From the NCBI GenBank assembly GCA_951802425.1, contig OX637797.1:2542001-2606000 (forward strand): a DNA stretch of 64,000 nt, given 5' to 3'. This DNA comes from Clavaria fumosa (Eukaryota; Basidiomycota; Agaricomycetes; Agaricales; Clavariaceae). A model generated the notes under the pieces. It searched no databases, had not been told where the DNA came from, and saw nothing but the letters and a program-made list of their open reading frames with translations. The position numbers were made by a program, and so were the translations under genes. Position 1 is the first letter of the stretch. Each line of letters begins with the position of its first letter. Positions 22,279-33,336 of this stretch are shown here, in pieces.

Positions 22279-22568
22279 TGTTAGGATCGCTTATGTAAGC
22301 CATCCCAAAGTGCAGTTGTGGAGAAACTGGGGAGGGTTGTTGGAAGGTCACATGACCTGTGGCTGTGGTCAGATTACATAATCGTAAGATCACATGACCT
22401 GGGCCTGGGCGCATCACGTGATCTGAGAGGTCCGAGCGTGGGAACGCCGGCAAATGCCGAAGCGTTCGCTATATATACTACGTCTTTTCCATTCTTGTAC
22501 CCTTTTCCCCTTATCTTAGTATTGTCGTCATGACCTTACGCTTAAGTTGTGTGAGACCCAGTCTGATA
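22279..22568 (+). repeat. 3' LTR of the LTR1 chromovirus
   Basis: 290 bp, by eye identical to the 5' LTR, and followed by CCGTG. Confidence 0.95.
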
Positions 22569-22573
22569 CCGTG

Positions 22574-25500
22574 CCCCTGGAGTGTTGCGCACCTGCTTCC
22601 GATGTGGCCAAGCTGGTCACATGGTGAGAGATTGCCAGCTCCAGGACACACGTCCGCAGATCCCGAGGCCACAGGTCCGCGCCGTGGAAAGCCAGGCACG
22701 TAGTGCAGAGGACTATGAGAACGAGATCGCACTGCTCCGAGACCGCCTGGATTTGCTCAAGAGAGAGAAGAGGGCTCCTGTTGAGGAGCCGGATTTTGGA
22801 GACGAGGCCCAGTGAGTCCGAACTGGAGTCTCAGGAGTAGATATCCCAGCCCCCCTCCCGTCCCTGTACCCGCAGCTAGTATCCCAAAATACACTATCTT
22901 GCAGCGGAGACACACCTGGATTGGGGCTGAGGTGAAGGACAAAGCGGAAACGGAAACCGCTAAAAGTGAAATACCGAAAAGAGAAAAGGGGACTAGCAGC
23001 CAAGTGGAGCCAACAAAGCACCTTGCAGAGGTGCTGAAGGACACCCTATTGTGTATGCCCCGAGAGCTCTCCATCCAGGTGCACCTGGAGGCTCTCAGCA
23101 CTGGCAAAGGGGCAACTACGAAAGCCCTTGTCGACTCAGGCTGCACCAACTGCTTTATGGACTTGGAGTGGGCGAAAAAAGTGGGATTGGAACCATCTCC
23201 CTTGCTGAATCCAATCACCATGTATAATGTGGATGGAACACAGAACAGAGATGGTAAGATCCGGTATGGGATGGAGCTGCTTGTGACGGTTGGCGACCAC
23301 CAGGAGCAGATCCACTTCCTGCTAGGGAAGACTCAGTCCCACACAGCGATCCTTGGGCATGATTGGCTAAAGCGTCATAATCCAGAGATTGACTGGGTGA
23401 AAGCTGAAGTAAGGCTCACCCGCTGCCCCAACTCCTGTGCCTCCTCCCCACACAGCCACCGGTCCCCTGTTCGACCCTCAGGTCCACCAAAAGCGAGTAC
23501 CCTGGCCTCGGCCAGTATCCCGGACACCCATTTTCCCAACACTGGCCCTACCCCTGATTGGCCCAGCCGCTACCCTTTGGTTTTTAGTGAAGCAAAGTGG
23601 GATGAGCTCCCCTGCTCCCGCCCTGACTTTGATATCAAAATCGAGTTTAAAACAGACCCTGGACACCTCTCCTCTAAGCTATACTCTCTGACGCGAGAAG
23701 AGATGGTGGAAATGAATCGCTGGGTGGATGAGCAGCTAGCTTCTGGACGAATCCGACCTTCGAATTCCCCGTACGCAAGCCCCTTCTTCTTCAAACGTGA
23801 GAAGGACAAGCTGCGGCCGATTATTGATTACTCTAGGCTGAACTCGTATCAATCAAAGACAAGTACCCCCTCCCCCTCATACGAGACACTGTGGATGTGT
23901 TAAAGGGGGCGACCATCTATTCCAAGATTGATGCGAAGGGAGGTTTCCCATCGATGCAGGTCTGGCCAGAACATCAGCACCGCTGTGCTTTCCTAACGCC
24001 TTGTGGACTCTTCGAACCGGCAGTTATGTGGTTTGGGCTGCAGAATGCGCCTGCAACCTTCCAGCGCTTCATGAACCATGTGTTGAGAGAAGAGATTGCA
24101 GGGGGGCATGTCTGAGCCTATGTCGATGATGTTATAGTGTTTGCAGAGGATTTGGCTACACATCGGTATTGGATGGATCAGGTCTTGAAGAAGTTTGGGG
24201 AGAATGGCCTGTGTCTCAGACTCAGCAAGTGCGAGTTCGAGAAGAGTGAGGTTTTCTTCCTGGGGATGAAGATCTCCCACAACCGTCTAGAGCATGACCC
24301 AGCTAAAGGCGCGGCGATCCGTAACTGGCCCAGACTGAAAAATGTGAAAGAGGTACAAAGATTCAATGGGATGCTGAACTACCTCCGCCGGCACATCCCG
24401 AATCTCTCTGCCCGGGCAAAACCACTCTTCTGGCTGACAGGGAAAGTCCCGTGGAGATGGGAGGAGGAGGAGGAAGCAGCCTTCCAAGATCTCTGCCTGG
24501 CACTAGTATCAGCCCCGGTCTTGGCTCTACCACAAGACAAAGGGAGATGGAAGGTAGAAACGGATGCGAGCAACTTGGCGACTGGAGGAGTTCTCTCACA
24601 GCAGCAGGTGGATGGGACTTGGAGAGTTGTAGACTACATCTCCAAAGCCCTCACTGCAGCTGAGAAGAATTACGATGTGTACGACAAGGAGTTCCTGGCT
24701 GTAATCCGGGCACTATGTGAGTGGCGGGCTTACCTGATTGGGGTGGAAGAGACTATTGAAATCTGGACGGACCATGCTAACCTCCAGTACTTCCGGAAGC
24801 CACAGAAGTTGAAACCGAGGCAGGTCCGTTGGGTTGGAGAGCTCCAGTGCTTTGACTTCGAGATCAAGTACCGTACTGGGAAGTCAAACACGAAAGCGGA
24901 TGCACTCTCACGGAGGCCAGATTATGGAGACATGGTGGAGGAGGATGCACCAGTACAGGTCTTCCCAGAGGCTGAGACCCGCACATTGTTCACATCAGAG
25001 ATGGAGACGCTACTCCAGAAAAACAGCGCGGTATATGTGCAGAAGCCGGAGGAGCTTGATGATGAGTGGATGAGAGATCGGATGGGACTCTGGTGGAAGG
25101 CAGAAATCACTTGGGTGCCCCCAGAAGCACGTGAGGCAGTGCTCACCTTTGAGCATGACCTCCCCATCGCAGGACACCCTGGTCCACGGAAACTGAGGGC
25201 GGCTCTGCTGAGGTCTTACTGGTGGGTGGGCATGGTGAAGGATTCCAATTGGTATGCAGGTGGATGTGAGACATGCCAATGAATCAAGCCTGATCGTACC
25301 AGGCGTGCCGCTCCGCTCCATCCGCACCCTGTCCCTGAGAGCCCCTGGGCAGTCATCTCTTGGGACATTGTTGGGCCTTTCCCCCTCTCACGTGGTCACA
25401 ATGCGATCCTTGTCATTGTTGACAAGTTTACAAAACGAACTCTCATCGAAGCTATTGGCCTTGACCTCACGGGACTTGGTGCTGCTCGGATCCTTTGAGA

Positions 25501-26434
25501 CCGGGTCTTCCGCGACCATGGAGTCCCGCAGAAAGTTGTGAGTGACCGGGGAACCCAATTTGTGTCCAGATTCATGAGGGAGTTTTATGGGATGATTGGA
25601 GTTAAGGCGAACCCGAGCACTGCCTTCCACCCACAAACAGATGGACAGACAGAGCGGGTCAATCAGGAGGTTGAAGTGTATCTCCAGGCCTATGTTGACC
25701 ATCTGCAGGATGATTGGGCAGAGTGGCTATCCACAGCCGAATTCGCGCTCAATAACCATGAGCACTCAGCCACTGGATTCACACCTTTCTATCTGGAGTA
25801 TGGCTGGCACCCTTGGAATGGTGGTATCCGGCCGCCCTCTGAAGTGAACCCTGCAGCAGACGAGTGGATGGCCAAGCTCACGGAATCCCGAAGAGCAGCC
25901 AGGGATGCAATGGGGAAGGCGGCAGATGCGATGAAGGCTAGCTATGATAAAGGAAAGTGCCCGAGTCGTGAATACTCAAAGGGGGACTTAGTCTGGCTGG
26001 ATACCCGGAACCTGAAAATGGATCGACCATCCAAGAAGCTTGACAACAAGCGGGCTGGACCCTTCACTATCGAAGAGAAGGTTGGACCAGCAGCATACCG
26101 ACTCAAGCTCCCCTGAGCATGGCGCATTCACCGGGTTTTCAATGAGTTGCTACTCACCCCTTATATTGCTCCCTCTTTCCCTTCCCAGAACTTGCCTCCA
26201 CCCCCACCCCCCACGATTGACGATGACCACTTGGAGTATGAGGTGGAGGAAATTCTTGATGTCAAGAAGGTTGGATGGGGAGTGAAGTATTTGGTAAAGT
26301 GGTTAGGATACCCTGCAGAGGAGAACACCTGGGAACCTCGTCGCAACCTCACTAACGTTGCACTGTTGCTCCGGGACTTCTTCCAGCAATACCCTGACAA
26401 GGCGAAGTTGGCTGGTCGAGACGCCCAGCCTTAA
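22574..26434 (+). pseudogene. Remaining gag-pol of the LTR2 chromovirus
   Basis: Resumes with the zinc knuckle CFRCGQAGHMVRDC, protease ALVDSGCTNCFMD, RT (AYVDD near 24120), RNase H, integrase and an in-phase chromodomain ending at 26434. It is broken by a stop at 22813-22815, a frameshift near 23853, and TGA codons at 24113, 25280, 25496 and 26114. The last four stand where the intact sister element has an arginine codon (AGG or CGG). The copy cannot make a full polyprotein. Confidence 0.92.
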
Positions 26435-26445
26435 GAGGGGGGTGA

Positions 26446-26750
26446 TGTCAGGATCGCTTACATAAGCAGGTTGGAAAGGCCAAGAAAGGATCGCAAAAGA
26501 GTTGCGGGAAGTTTGCAGACGAGTCACGTGACCCGAACAGGTGGTGGCTTACATAATGGGAAAATCACGTGACCTGGGCCTGGACGCATCACGTGACGCA
26601 CGGGGTCCGAGCGTGGGAACGCCAGCAACTCCCGAACCGCTCGCTATATATACTACGTCGCTTTCTTACTTGTACCCTTTTCCCCTTATGTTAGTATCGT
26701 CATCATCGACCTTACGTTAAGTTGTGTGAACCATGAGACTAAGTCTGACA
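26446..26750 (+). repeat. 3' LTR of the LTR2 chromovirus
   Basis: 305 bp, preceded by AAGAGGGGGGTGA and followed by TTTGT. It differs from the 5' LTR only by transitions, ten or more of them at CpG or former CpG sites. Confidence 0.93.
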
Positions 26751-26803
26751 TTTGTCTCCTTCTAAATCAATGTGAGTTCTTGCTCACTCAGGGAATATTT
26801 CAC

Positions 26804-29579
26804 TTACAGAACTTGGGCCAATGGAATGAGCTTGAATATATCAGCCACTTCTCTCACCATTTGGCTCCAAGCAGCCTGTTCTTCCTCTTCCAGACTCAAT
26901 CCCCATACCTTCATCCCCATGACAAGGAGAACAATTCCTGTCAAACCACCCCCACACCATTCCTTTTTGACCAAGATGTCAGCATCTTGCTCATCACCTT
27001 CAGGCTGGATCCTCCCCCACCATTCAGCAACCTCTAGGCCAATTGAGGGATAGTCGATATCCTCGTAATTTCCTGCTAACCGAGTATGGCTCCACCTGAT
27101 GAGGGAAGGAGGAACAGGGACTCCACAGTTCTCCAGTGCCAATGGTGGTCCTCCAGCTGTCGCCAAGGCAGATTCAGCTTCAATCCAAGTCTCACATAAG
27201 GCTCTCCAGTCTGCTCCCAGCTTCTCTGAATCCTCAAATCCCAAACCAACCTCATTCGATAACCTCTGCATCATATTTGGCAGGAGACTGGTCATGTAAG
27301 TCTTAGCAGATGCTGGCTTAGCTGGCTTGGACTTTCGATAATGCCTTAAAATAATTGAGACATGAGCATGGTGGAAGAAATTGATGCAACAGGCTCACCT
27401 CTCAATTACTGCAGCCAGACAATCTGCTGTTGCAGTCAAGACATCCCATGCAGCAATGTCAATGTCCTGCGAGTATGACGGGAGCTTTCCAGAGAGGTCT
27501 TCAGGTTCTGTAAAGAGTACGAAGTGCACATCTCTCAGTGCTAAACCCAGTCCAAGCAGAAGTTCCTCCACATGAGCATGGGACTTTGGTGGATTTTCAG
27601 ACTCAAAAAGGCCTTTCAAGGAACTAGCAAAGCGATACAGGTTGTCAGGGTGTTCGCTCTTGGCATAAAATGTCTTGGGGAGCACTGGCTTGTCGAATGT
27701 CCAATGGCACCAGGAAGCAGTGATTATATAATCCAGGGAAATGCGTGGCTATGAGAGTGTGGATAAGGGCTTGATTCGTGAACAAAATGGGGGACATACC
27801 ACATAGTCCAAGAGTTTGAGAGCACGAGTATATCCTTCATATGTGGAGAGCTTCAACAAATATGCGAGTCGGTCTTCAGCAGCAGCAGGCGAGCCTTCAG
27901 CCAGAGCAGGAGAGCCTTCAGCAGGAGCGGGAGAGCTTGATGAATCCATCCCCTCGCCTATACGCTTTTCTTTCCCCTTATTTTTCTCTCTCTCCTCGCC
28001 TATCTGCCTTTCTTTTCCCTTATTTTTCTCTCTGTTTGGTACAGCGCTCCCCTCCCTATGACTCTCGTCATCATCATCAGACTCATCTGGTGTCACCCAT
28101 CCAATTTGAGGATTCCTCGAAGCCTTGTCTGCATGCCAGCCATGCTTTATGAATTGAAGCGGAATTTCTCCATGATTCTGGCAATCCAACCAGTAATCGT
28201 ATACACCTTCAGCATCCAACTTTGTCATATAGGATGGATCCTTGAGTACACCAGCAGCAGGTATTCCTTGCTCAATAAACTCATGTGGGTTTGCCACCAA
28301 TTTGGCCCATGGAACAGACGAAGTGCGGCAATCAAGCCCTTCAAAATAATGTAAGTCAAATAATAATTATGGCAGGAGAAGTGTTCATACTGTGAACAGC
28401 CTTCACAAATTCACGAATCAACCGCTTGAGGTCAGGCAGTGAGGCACCCTGTGGCCGTTCAGGTAGTACAGGGTAGTCATTGTCAAATGTAAGTGTTGCC
28501 CATGCCTTCTTCTCATCGTTATCATCTCCGTCATTTTCTTTTGCCAGAAATGAGAGCATGATCTAAAGGACACAATTGTTGCACTAACCAGCTGCAAAGG
28601 ATGCCCCATACCGACACCAATTCTCCCATATATTGCCTTTTTTCCAGTCTTTGTATTCAGACATAAATCAGTGATCATTATCCTTTGTTTCGAACCTGGG
28701 AATCCAAAGTTACTAAAGACACATGGTGCGCTGCAATTGCTCTCTCACTTTGAGCAAACAGCTTCATCCTCCTCATTCAGGTATGACGTGAACATGACAA
28801 GCCGGATGCCCATTTTGCGGTGCATGTCATTTATAAAGGAATTTACAGCTCCAAACAAATCTTTTTCTGCTTTCCTAGTGTTACATTAGTATGAAGATAT
28901 ATTTGTGATAGTAGTTGAACGTACTCGATCTGCAATTCCCTTGGCCATGAGCCAGTATTCCATTTATTGGCTTGTCCAGCACAATTTTCTCGGTCAGCCT
29001 CACTAAGACCTTCCAAGACCTTTGTAAGTGCAGGCTGATATGCTGCAAAGGGGGTGAGACCCTCCCCAATAAGCCGCTCCTGTTCCTGCTGAACTCTGTC
29101 TTTGTACAACTGCCCAATAATGGTCCTTTTGTTCCATTTCTTCCCCCACATAGACTTCCCTACATCAGCCTCATTCTCTCCTTCATCAACCCCTCCATTT
29201 GCTTGGTCCAATCCCTTGGCATCTCGAGGATCTGATTGCTGTTTGATGGGGTTTCCCTTGGACTGAGTATTTTTGAACCAGTTTTGGACAGCCTATGGAT
29301 TGCAAAGTCAGCATGGTCAAACTCTGATAAGATGGGATATACTTTATTGAGGTCTGCTGGCAATGGCGGGACTGCCTTGCCTTTTACCACAAGTTTGCTA
29401 TATGCTTGCTCCAGGCGCCTTGCAGTTTTATCTACTCTATCCAGCCTCTCCTTCCCCTTTGTCTGAAGCCATTTATCATATCCATGGGATAAAATAGGTT
29501 GATAGACGTCTAGTACCCAGACCATTTTTTTTGAGTGCAGCTCTTGTCGAGGAAGGTCGAGGAGAAGTTGAACAATCAT
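26804..29579 (-). CDS. KDZ-element cargo protein of unknown function
   Basis: About eight exons on the minus strand join in frame with canonical GT-AG sites, giving roughly 750 residues. It begins MIVQLLLDLPRQELHSKK (or at the next Met, MVWVLDVYQP). Landmarks: PPLPADLNKAVQNWFKNTQS, GKSMWGKKWNKRTIIGQLYK, TPFAAYQPALTKVLEGLSE, WPRELQIE, MHRKMGIRLVMFTSYL, a lysine-rich repeat KNKGKERQIGEE/KNKGKEKRIGEG near 27990, and a C-terminal region ending LIPLAQVL. I do not recognise a defined domain; I believe similar proteins are repeated in mushroom genomes, but cannot check that here. It reads toward the left array and is divergent from the H3-mimic gene. A TCACATGA octamer (as TCATGTGA, 29614-29621) lies 35 bp before the start. 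The intact frame suggests recent activity or selection. Confidence 0.7.
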
Positions 29580-29613
29580 GTGCCAGGATTCTTACACGAC
29601 GCGTCATGTAAAG

Positions 29614-29621
29614 TCATGTGA
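29614..29621 (-). promoter_or_regulatory. TCACATGA octamer of the unknown cargo gene
   Basis: E-box-like palindrome-related octamer 35 bp upstream of the minus-strand start at 29579. The same octamer lies before the other two element genes. Confidence 0.5.
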
Positions 29622-29757
29622 TTATACACATCCTGGAAACAAGTTTATTGTCTCTCACATGCTGCAAGTTTGTATTCTGACATTGGCTTTCATATATTAA
29701 TTACTTATATAATTTATGTTCTCATTATGCATGCAATTGTGTGAGCTTGGCACGCTT

Positions 29758-29925
29758 TGCTAAGATTATGTAAGCCATCTTTCTAAACTAAGCAAGGGAC
29801 CTGACGCATCAGGTCACATGATTGTGAGTGTGGGAAGGGACCTGACACGTCAGATCACATGATCGTGAGTGTGGGAAGGGACCTGACGTGTCAGATCACA
29901 TGATCATGAGTGTGGGAACCCATGT
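29758..29925 (+). repeat. LTR-like promoter segment with three 41-bp repeats
   Basis: TGCTAAGATTATGTAAGCCATC resembles the start of the LTR1 and LTR2 LTRs. Three 41-bp direct repeats follow (29796-29918), each with a CCTGACRYRTCAG-like palindrome, TCACATGA and GTGAGTGTGGGAA. The last motif resembles CGAGCGTGGGAAC of the LTRs. No matching second copy, end or duplication was found, so this may be a fragment of a third LTR family or a promoter block. Confidence 0.45.
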
Positions 29926-30094
29926 TGAAGTTCAAAAACATGGAGTCGTCTTTTTTTTCTCGCACCACCCTTTCCCCTCTACCACAATGACCGCCCTCAT
30001 TATCTTTGCACTCCCCTGTCCACGTGAAAGGGGGCTGAAGGAAGGAAAGGGCTGGATGCATACAGCCTTTTCCCTCCTCCAGCCCCCCTAGCGA

Positions 30095-30765
30095 CTCAAC
30101 GCCTTGACGCTGCGGTGTGTCAGGGCGTGTGGCCCTCGGTGGCCTCTCGACTCAACACCCTGACACCACGGTGCGTCGGGGTGTATGGCCCTTGGTGGCC
30201 TTTCTCTTGTTTGGCTTTCTCTCATTGATGCTGCGGTGCGTTAGGCGACACGGCCCTCGGTGGCTTTCTCTTGTTGACGCTGCAGTGCGTTAAGCGACAT
30301 GGCCCTCAGTGGCTTTCTCTTGTTGACGCTGCGGTGCGTTAAGCGACATGGCCCTCAGTGGCTTTCTCTCGTTGACGCTGCGGTGCGTTAAGCGACACGG
30401 CCCTCGGTGGCTTTCTCTCGTTGATGCTGCGGTGCGTTAAGCGACACGGCCCTTGGTGGCTTTCTCTCGTTGATGCTGCGGTGCGTTAAGCGACACGGCC
30501 CTTGGTGGCTTTCTCTCGTTGATGCTGCGGTGCGTTAAGCGACACGGCCCTTGGTGGCTTTCTCTCGTTGATGCTGCAGTGCGTTAAGCGACACGGCCCT
30601 TGGTGGCTTTCTCTCGTTGACGCTGCGGTGCGTTAAGCGACACAGCCCCTCGGTGGCCTTTCTCTCGTTGACGCTGTGGTGTGTTAGGCAACACGGCCCT
30701 TGGTGGCTTTCTCAACACAACTTGGCTCTGCGGTGAGTCAGGGTGTGTGGCTCTCGGTGGCCTTC
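30095..30765 (+). repeat. 49-bp minisatellite
   Basis: About 12-13 tandem copies of a 49-bp unit (core GTTGATGCTGCGGTGCGTTA then AGCGACACGGCCC), more diverged at both ends. It lies in the divergent intergenic space between two element genes. Unit length is not a multiple of three and no gene is seen in it. Confidence 0.88.
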
Positions 30766-31245
30766 CTCACCAACTTGGTCAGTTCCTACTACCCTTGGGT
30801 AGTGACACTCACAAGGTATGCACATCTCACCCTCCTCTCACTTACTGATTTTTGGACCAGCCCGATTCTATGCTTACTACCCATGCGGTCGGCCATTGAG
30901 ATGGAGAGATTAGGACAAGGTAAGTGTACCACTTCAACATCCCCTTTTTACTTAAGCAATTTCAGGTGACTTTGCGATGTGCGACCCCAACACTCAACCA
31001 CAGGTGTTGGCACCAACTACCGGTTTCTGCGTTTTCTCATCTTTTGTAGTTGTAGACATCATATTCATGTAAGGTTCATGTGGTGGGGTGCTCCCAATGA
31101 GGGCCCACATTGGGGGTTCCACACCACTGAGCTGCGTAGTTAGGATTTTTTGTTGAGTGAAAAAAAATGTCAATGAATTGCACTTCGTCTTTAAACTGAC
31201 GTCTATGCTGTGCGTTGTTTACCGCATTCCGCATGATCTTTTAAG
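30766..31245. other. Region upstream of the H3-mimic gene
   Basis: No convincing coding exon. A GGTAAGTGTACC near 30918 could be a donor site of a 5' UTR intron, but this is a guess. Confidence 0.3.
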
Positions 31246-31253
31246 TCACATGA
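31246..31253 (+). promoter_or_regulatory. TCACATGA octamer of the H3-mimic gene
   Basis: TCACATGA, 60 bp upstream of the ATG at 31313. It matches the octamers before the unknown cargo gene and the KDZ transposase. Confidence 0.5.
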
Positions 31254-31312
31254 CGTGTTCGGCCGACACTTTGAGTCATGACGCCTTGTCTGCCTTGTCC
31301 GTTCACACAATC

Positions 31313-33006
31313 ATGGCTAGGACTAAGCAATCTGCTAAGAGGTCATCTGGTGCTCCTGCTATGAGAGCCACCCTGCCTAAGGACTATCCCAAGTCTGCTG
31401 ATCCTGCACCAGCACGCAAGGATCCTGCTCTCGTTCTGGTAAGCACTGGTGTGTCTGTCCATTCTGATCGTGTTGATCAGGAGATCAGCCTACAGTTCAT
31501 CCCGCAGACCCAGAGGCAAATGATGAGGTGAGTGGACCCCCTTTGGATTTGCCATTGGATCTGACCTGACTGCCCCATAGTGGTGTTCTGGGTGTGGGAA
31601 TGGCGGGCTATCTCTAAATTGCGATTACTGTCCACGAACGATGTGTGACAGGTGCTTGAGTATCCCAGGGGGGCAGCACCTGGTTGCCCAGGCAAACACA
31701 AAGTTCATGTGTGTGAGTTGCCATATCAGGTCTGACGCTCGGAACGAGCCCTATCATGTATGGTTTTATTTTCATACCTTGTGCGGTAGGAACTAAAATT
31801 TTGAGCTCTTAGCCCCTTCACCATGATGATCAACCCATCCCACAACTGTTTGGGTTAGTCAAGCCTGCCACACTCCGAGGACACTATGCACGCCAAAATA
31901 CCGACTCAATCGCCCTTGTCAATATTCGCCTCAGCTCCATCACTGAAAGGGGTGATCCTTTCAAGTCTGTGGCGAACACGCTGAGTGGGTGGTACACCCC
32001 AGAATCAGAGGGAAAGGAATTCCTCGAATTAGAAGTCAAGCTGGATGTTATTCCATTGGACATCAAGTCGTTGCAGAAGCACCAGTCGATCTTGGCGAAA
32101 TTTGTAAAACATATCCAACAGTAAGTCTTATTTTTTATTTATAAGTCAATTTCTGATGTTTATTACTATTCTCTTATTCAGAAAGAGAGTTACGCGTCTC
32201 CTTGTCTTTTTATACACGCATACCGACCCAGACAGTGGCGATCCCCACTGCACCCCAGGCACAGCCCTTGAAATCGGAGTGGTAAGTCTTTCTTCACATG
32301 ATTTTTGATATTAGTGATCTGGATACATTCATTTTTAGTTTCTAGAAGTGATTCTTGGGCCAGATCTCACATCGTTTGCCAAGGGTGCGCACTTGATGCT
32401 CATTATGGAGGTATGTGGGAGTATGTGGGAGACGGATGCATCCCTCTTCACAATGCAAAAGTTTGCGAAGGTGTAAGTGGCTTATTTTGAGTTTCTGCCT
32501 ACTTTCTCACAACCAGCAGTCAGTATTTCAACCACATCATCAGGTTTGGTCAACTGAACTTTTATCCACACTTGGCAACCTCATTTTTGCTGAAACTTGT
32601 CATCAAGAATTTCGTCGAGTGTTTTTCCATCGTTCGAATTCTCCCCGAACTTTTGAAAGAGGAAGAGGGCCTCGGTGCCCATACATCAGTCAAGGTATTT
32701 TCACCATTCATTGGCCTCGAGTATGTTTGGTGGCACAAGAATCTCTGTCCGCTCGGGGACCTGATTTCGCCACAGTGCCCAGTCTGTCATGCTGTTCGTA
32801 CACTGACAATTGGCACTGAGATGGCAAAGCCCGGTTTTTATTCTGTCTCTTGTTCATGTGGCTGGAAAGGGCAGAAAGCAGGCAAGAGTGGCTTGGAGAT
32901 TACGAGTGGAGGAATTGCGGGCTGGGGGAAGCGCCTCCTGTACGGGACTCCTGCCAGCTTCTTGACCATCTGGAAGGCCTCCCGAGATTTTGACTACATG
33001 TTCTAG
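31313..33006 (+). CDS. Zinc-finger protein with histone H3-like N-terminus
   Basis: The ATG at 31313 gives MARTKQSAKRSSGAPA. Residues 2-6 equal H3 ARTKQ and the next seven are similar (SAKRSSG against TARKSTG). A linker splices to a PHD/RING-like cluster: WCSGCGNGG, NCDYCPRTMCDRC and MCVSCH. The middle (QLFGLVKPATLRGHYARQ; LDVIPLDIKSLQKH; LEIGVFLEVILG) and C-terminus (CPVCHAV...SCSCGWKGQK) hold a second Cys cluster. The end is FDYMF at 33006. About eight exons join in frame, roughly 500 residues. Removal of the initiator Met before Ala would expose an H3-like N-terminus with a K4 equivalent. Function is unknown; competition for H3-tail readers or writers is inference. It sits between the unknown cargo gene and the transposase. 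Confidence 0.75.
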
Positions 33007-33297
33007 GAATTTCTTGCCTTGTACAAATAATTTCTACGTTGTGAAATCATACTTCTGCTTCATGAATCATTTTTTCTGTCATGTGAACTGTTGTAGTTCA
33101 ACCATGCATTCGACAGCAGTGACCAAGTTTTTCACATGTTATGTATGAAAAACTATGATCATTTTATATTTATCTACACTGTTGCTCAGAGTAACAACAA
33201 GCTGTTGAGACTTCATGACACAATGTGAATCTAGTGGCGAGCTTCAGGACAAAGGCTGCACGTGATGAGGCTTCGTTGGTCACGTTCCTGTCTCACC

Positions 33298-33313
33298 TCA
33301 TGTGATCATGTGA
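33298..33313 (+). promoter_or_regulatory. Tandem TCATGTGA octamers of the KDZ transposase gene
   Basis: TCATGTGA occurs twice back to back (33298-33305 and 33306-33313), 24-39 bp before the ATG at 33337. It is the reverse complement of TCACATGA. Confidence 0.5.
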
Positions 33314-33336
33314 CTTTGTTTAATGTGAAACCAACC

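Larger units (their letters stand above)
16947..22568 (+). mobile_element. Young LTR1 chromovirus (Ty3/Gypsy)
   Basis: Two 290-bp LTRs (16947-17236 and 22279-22568) that look identical, flanked by the perfect 5-bp duplication CCGTG (16942-16946 and 22569-22573). Between them are a 574-bp leader, one uninterrupted Gag-Pol frame (17811-22118), a chromodomain in another frame and a purine-rich tract before the 3' LTR. Identical LTRs and an open frame indicate a recent insertion into its sister element. Confidence 0.96.
15229..26750 (+). mobile_element. Degenerate LTR2 chromovirus (Ty3/Gypsy) with nested insertion
   Basis: Two 305-bp LTRs (15229-15533 and 26446-26750) begin TGTCAGGATCGC and end TCTGACA. 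They are flanked by the 5-bp duplication TTTGT (15224-15228 and 26751-26755). The gag begins at 16187 and is cut at 16946 by the LTR1 element; zinc knuckle, protease, RT, RNase H, integrase and chromodomain follow from 22574. Pol is broken by in-frame TGA codons and a frameshift. The polypurine tract AAGAGGGGGG precedes the 3' LTR. The two LTRs differ at 11 positions by my count, all transitions. Confidence 0.95.

Noticed and set aside
15229..26750. Treating this span as one chimeric retrotransposon
   Set aside because: Two distinct LTR pairs and two separate 5-bp duplications show one element inside another.
27816..28354. Plus-strand ORFs opposite the unknown cargo gene
   Set aside because: Antisense to low-complexity exon sequence; the minus frame has coherent exons and splice sites.
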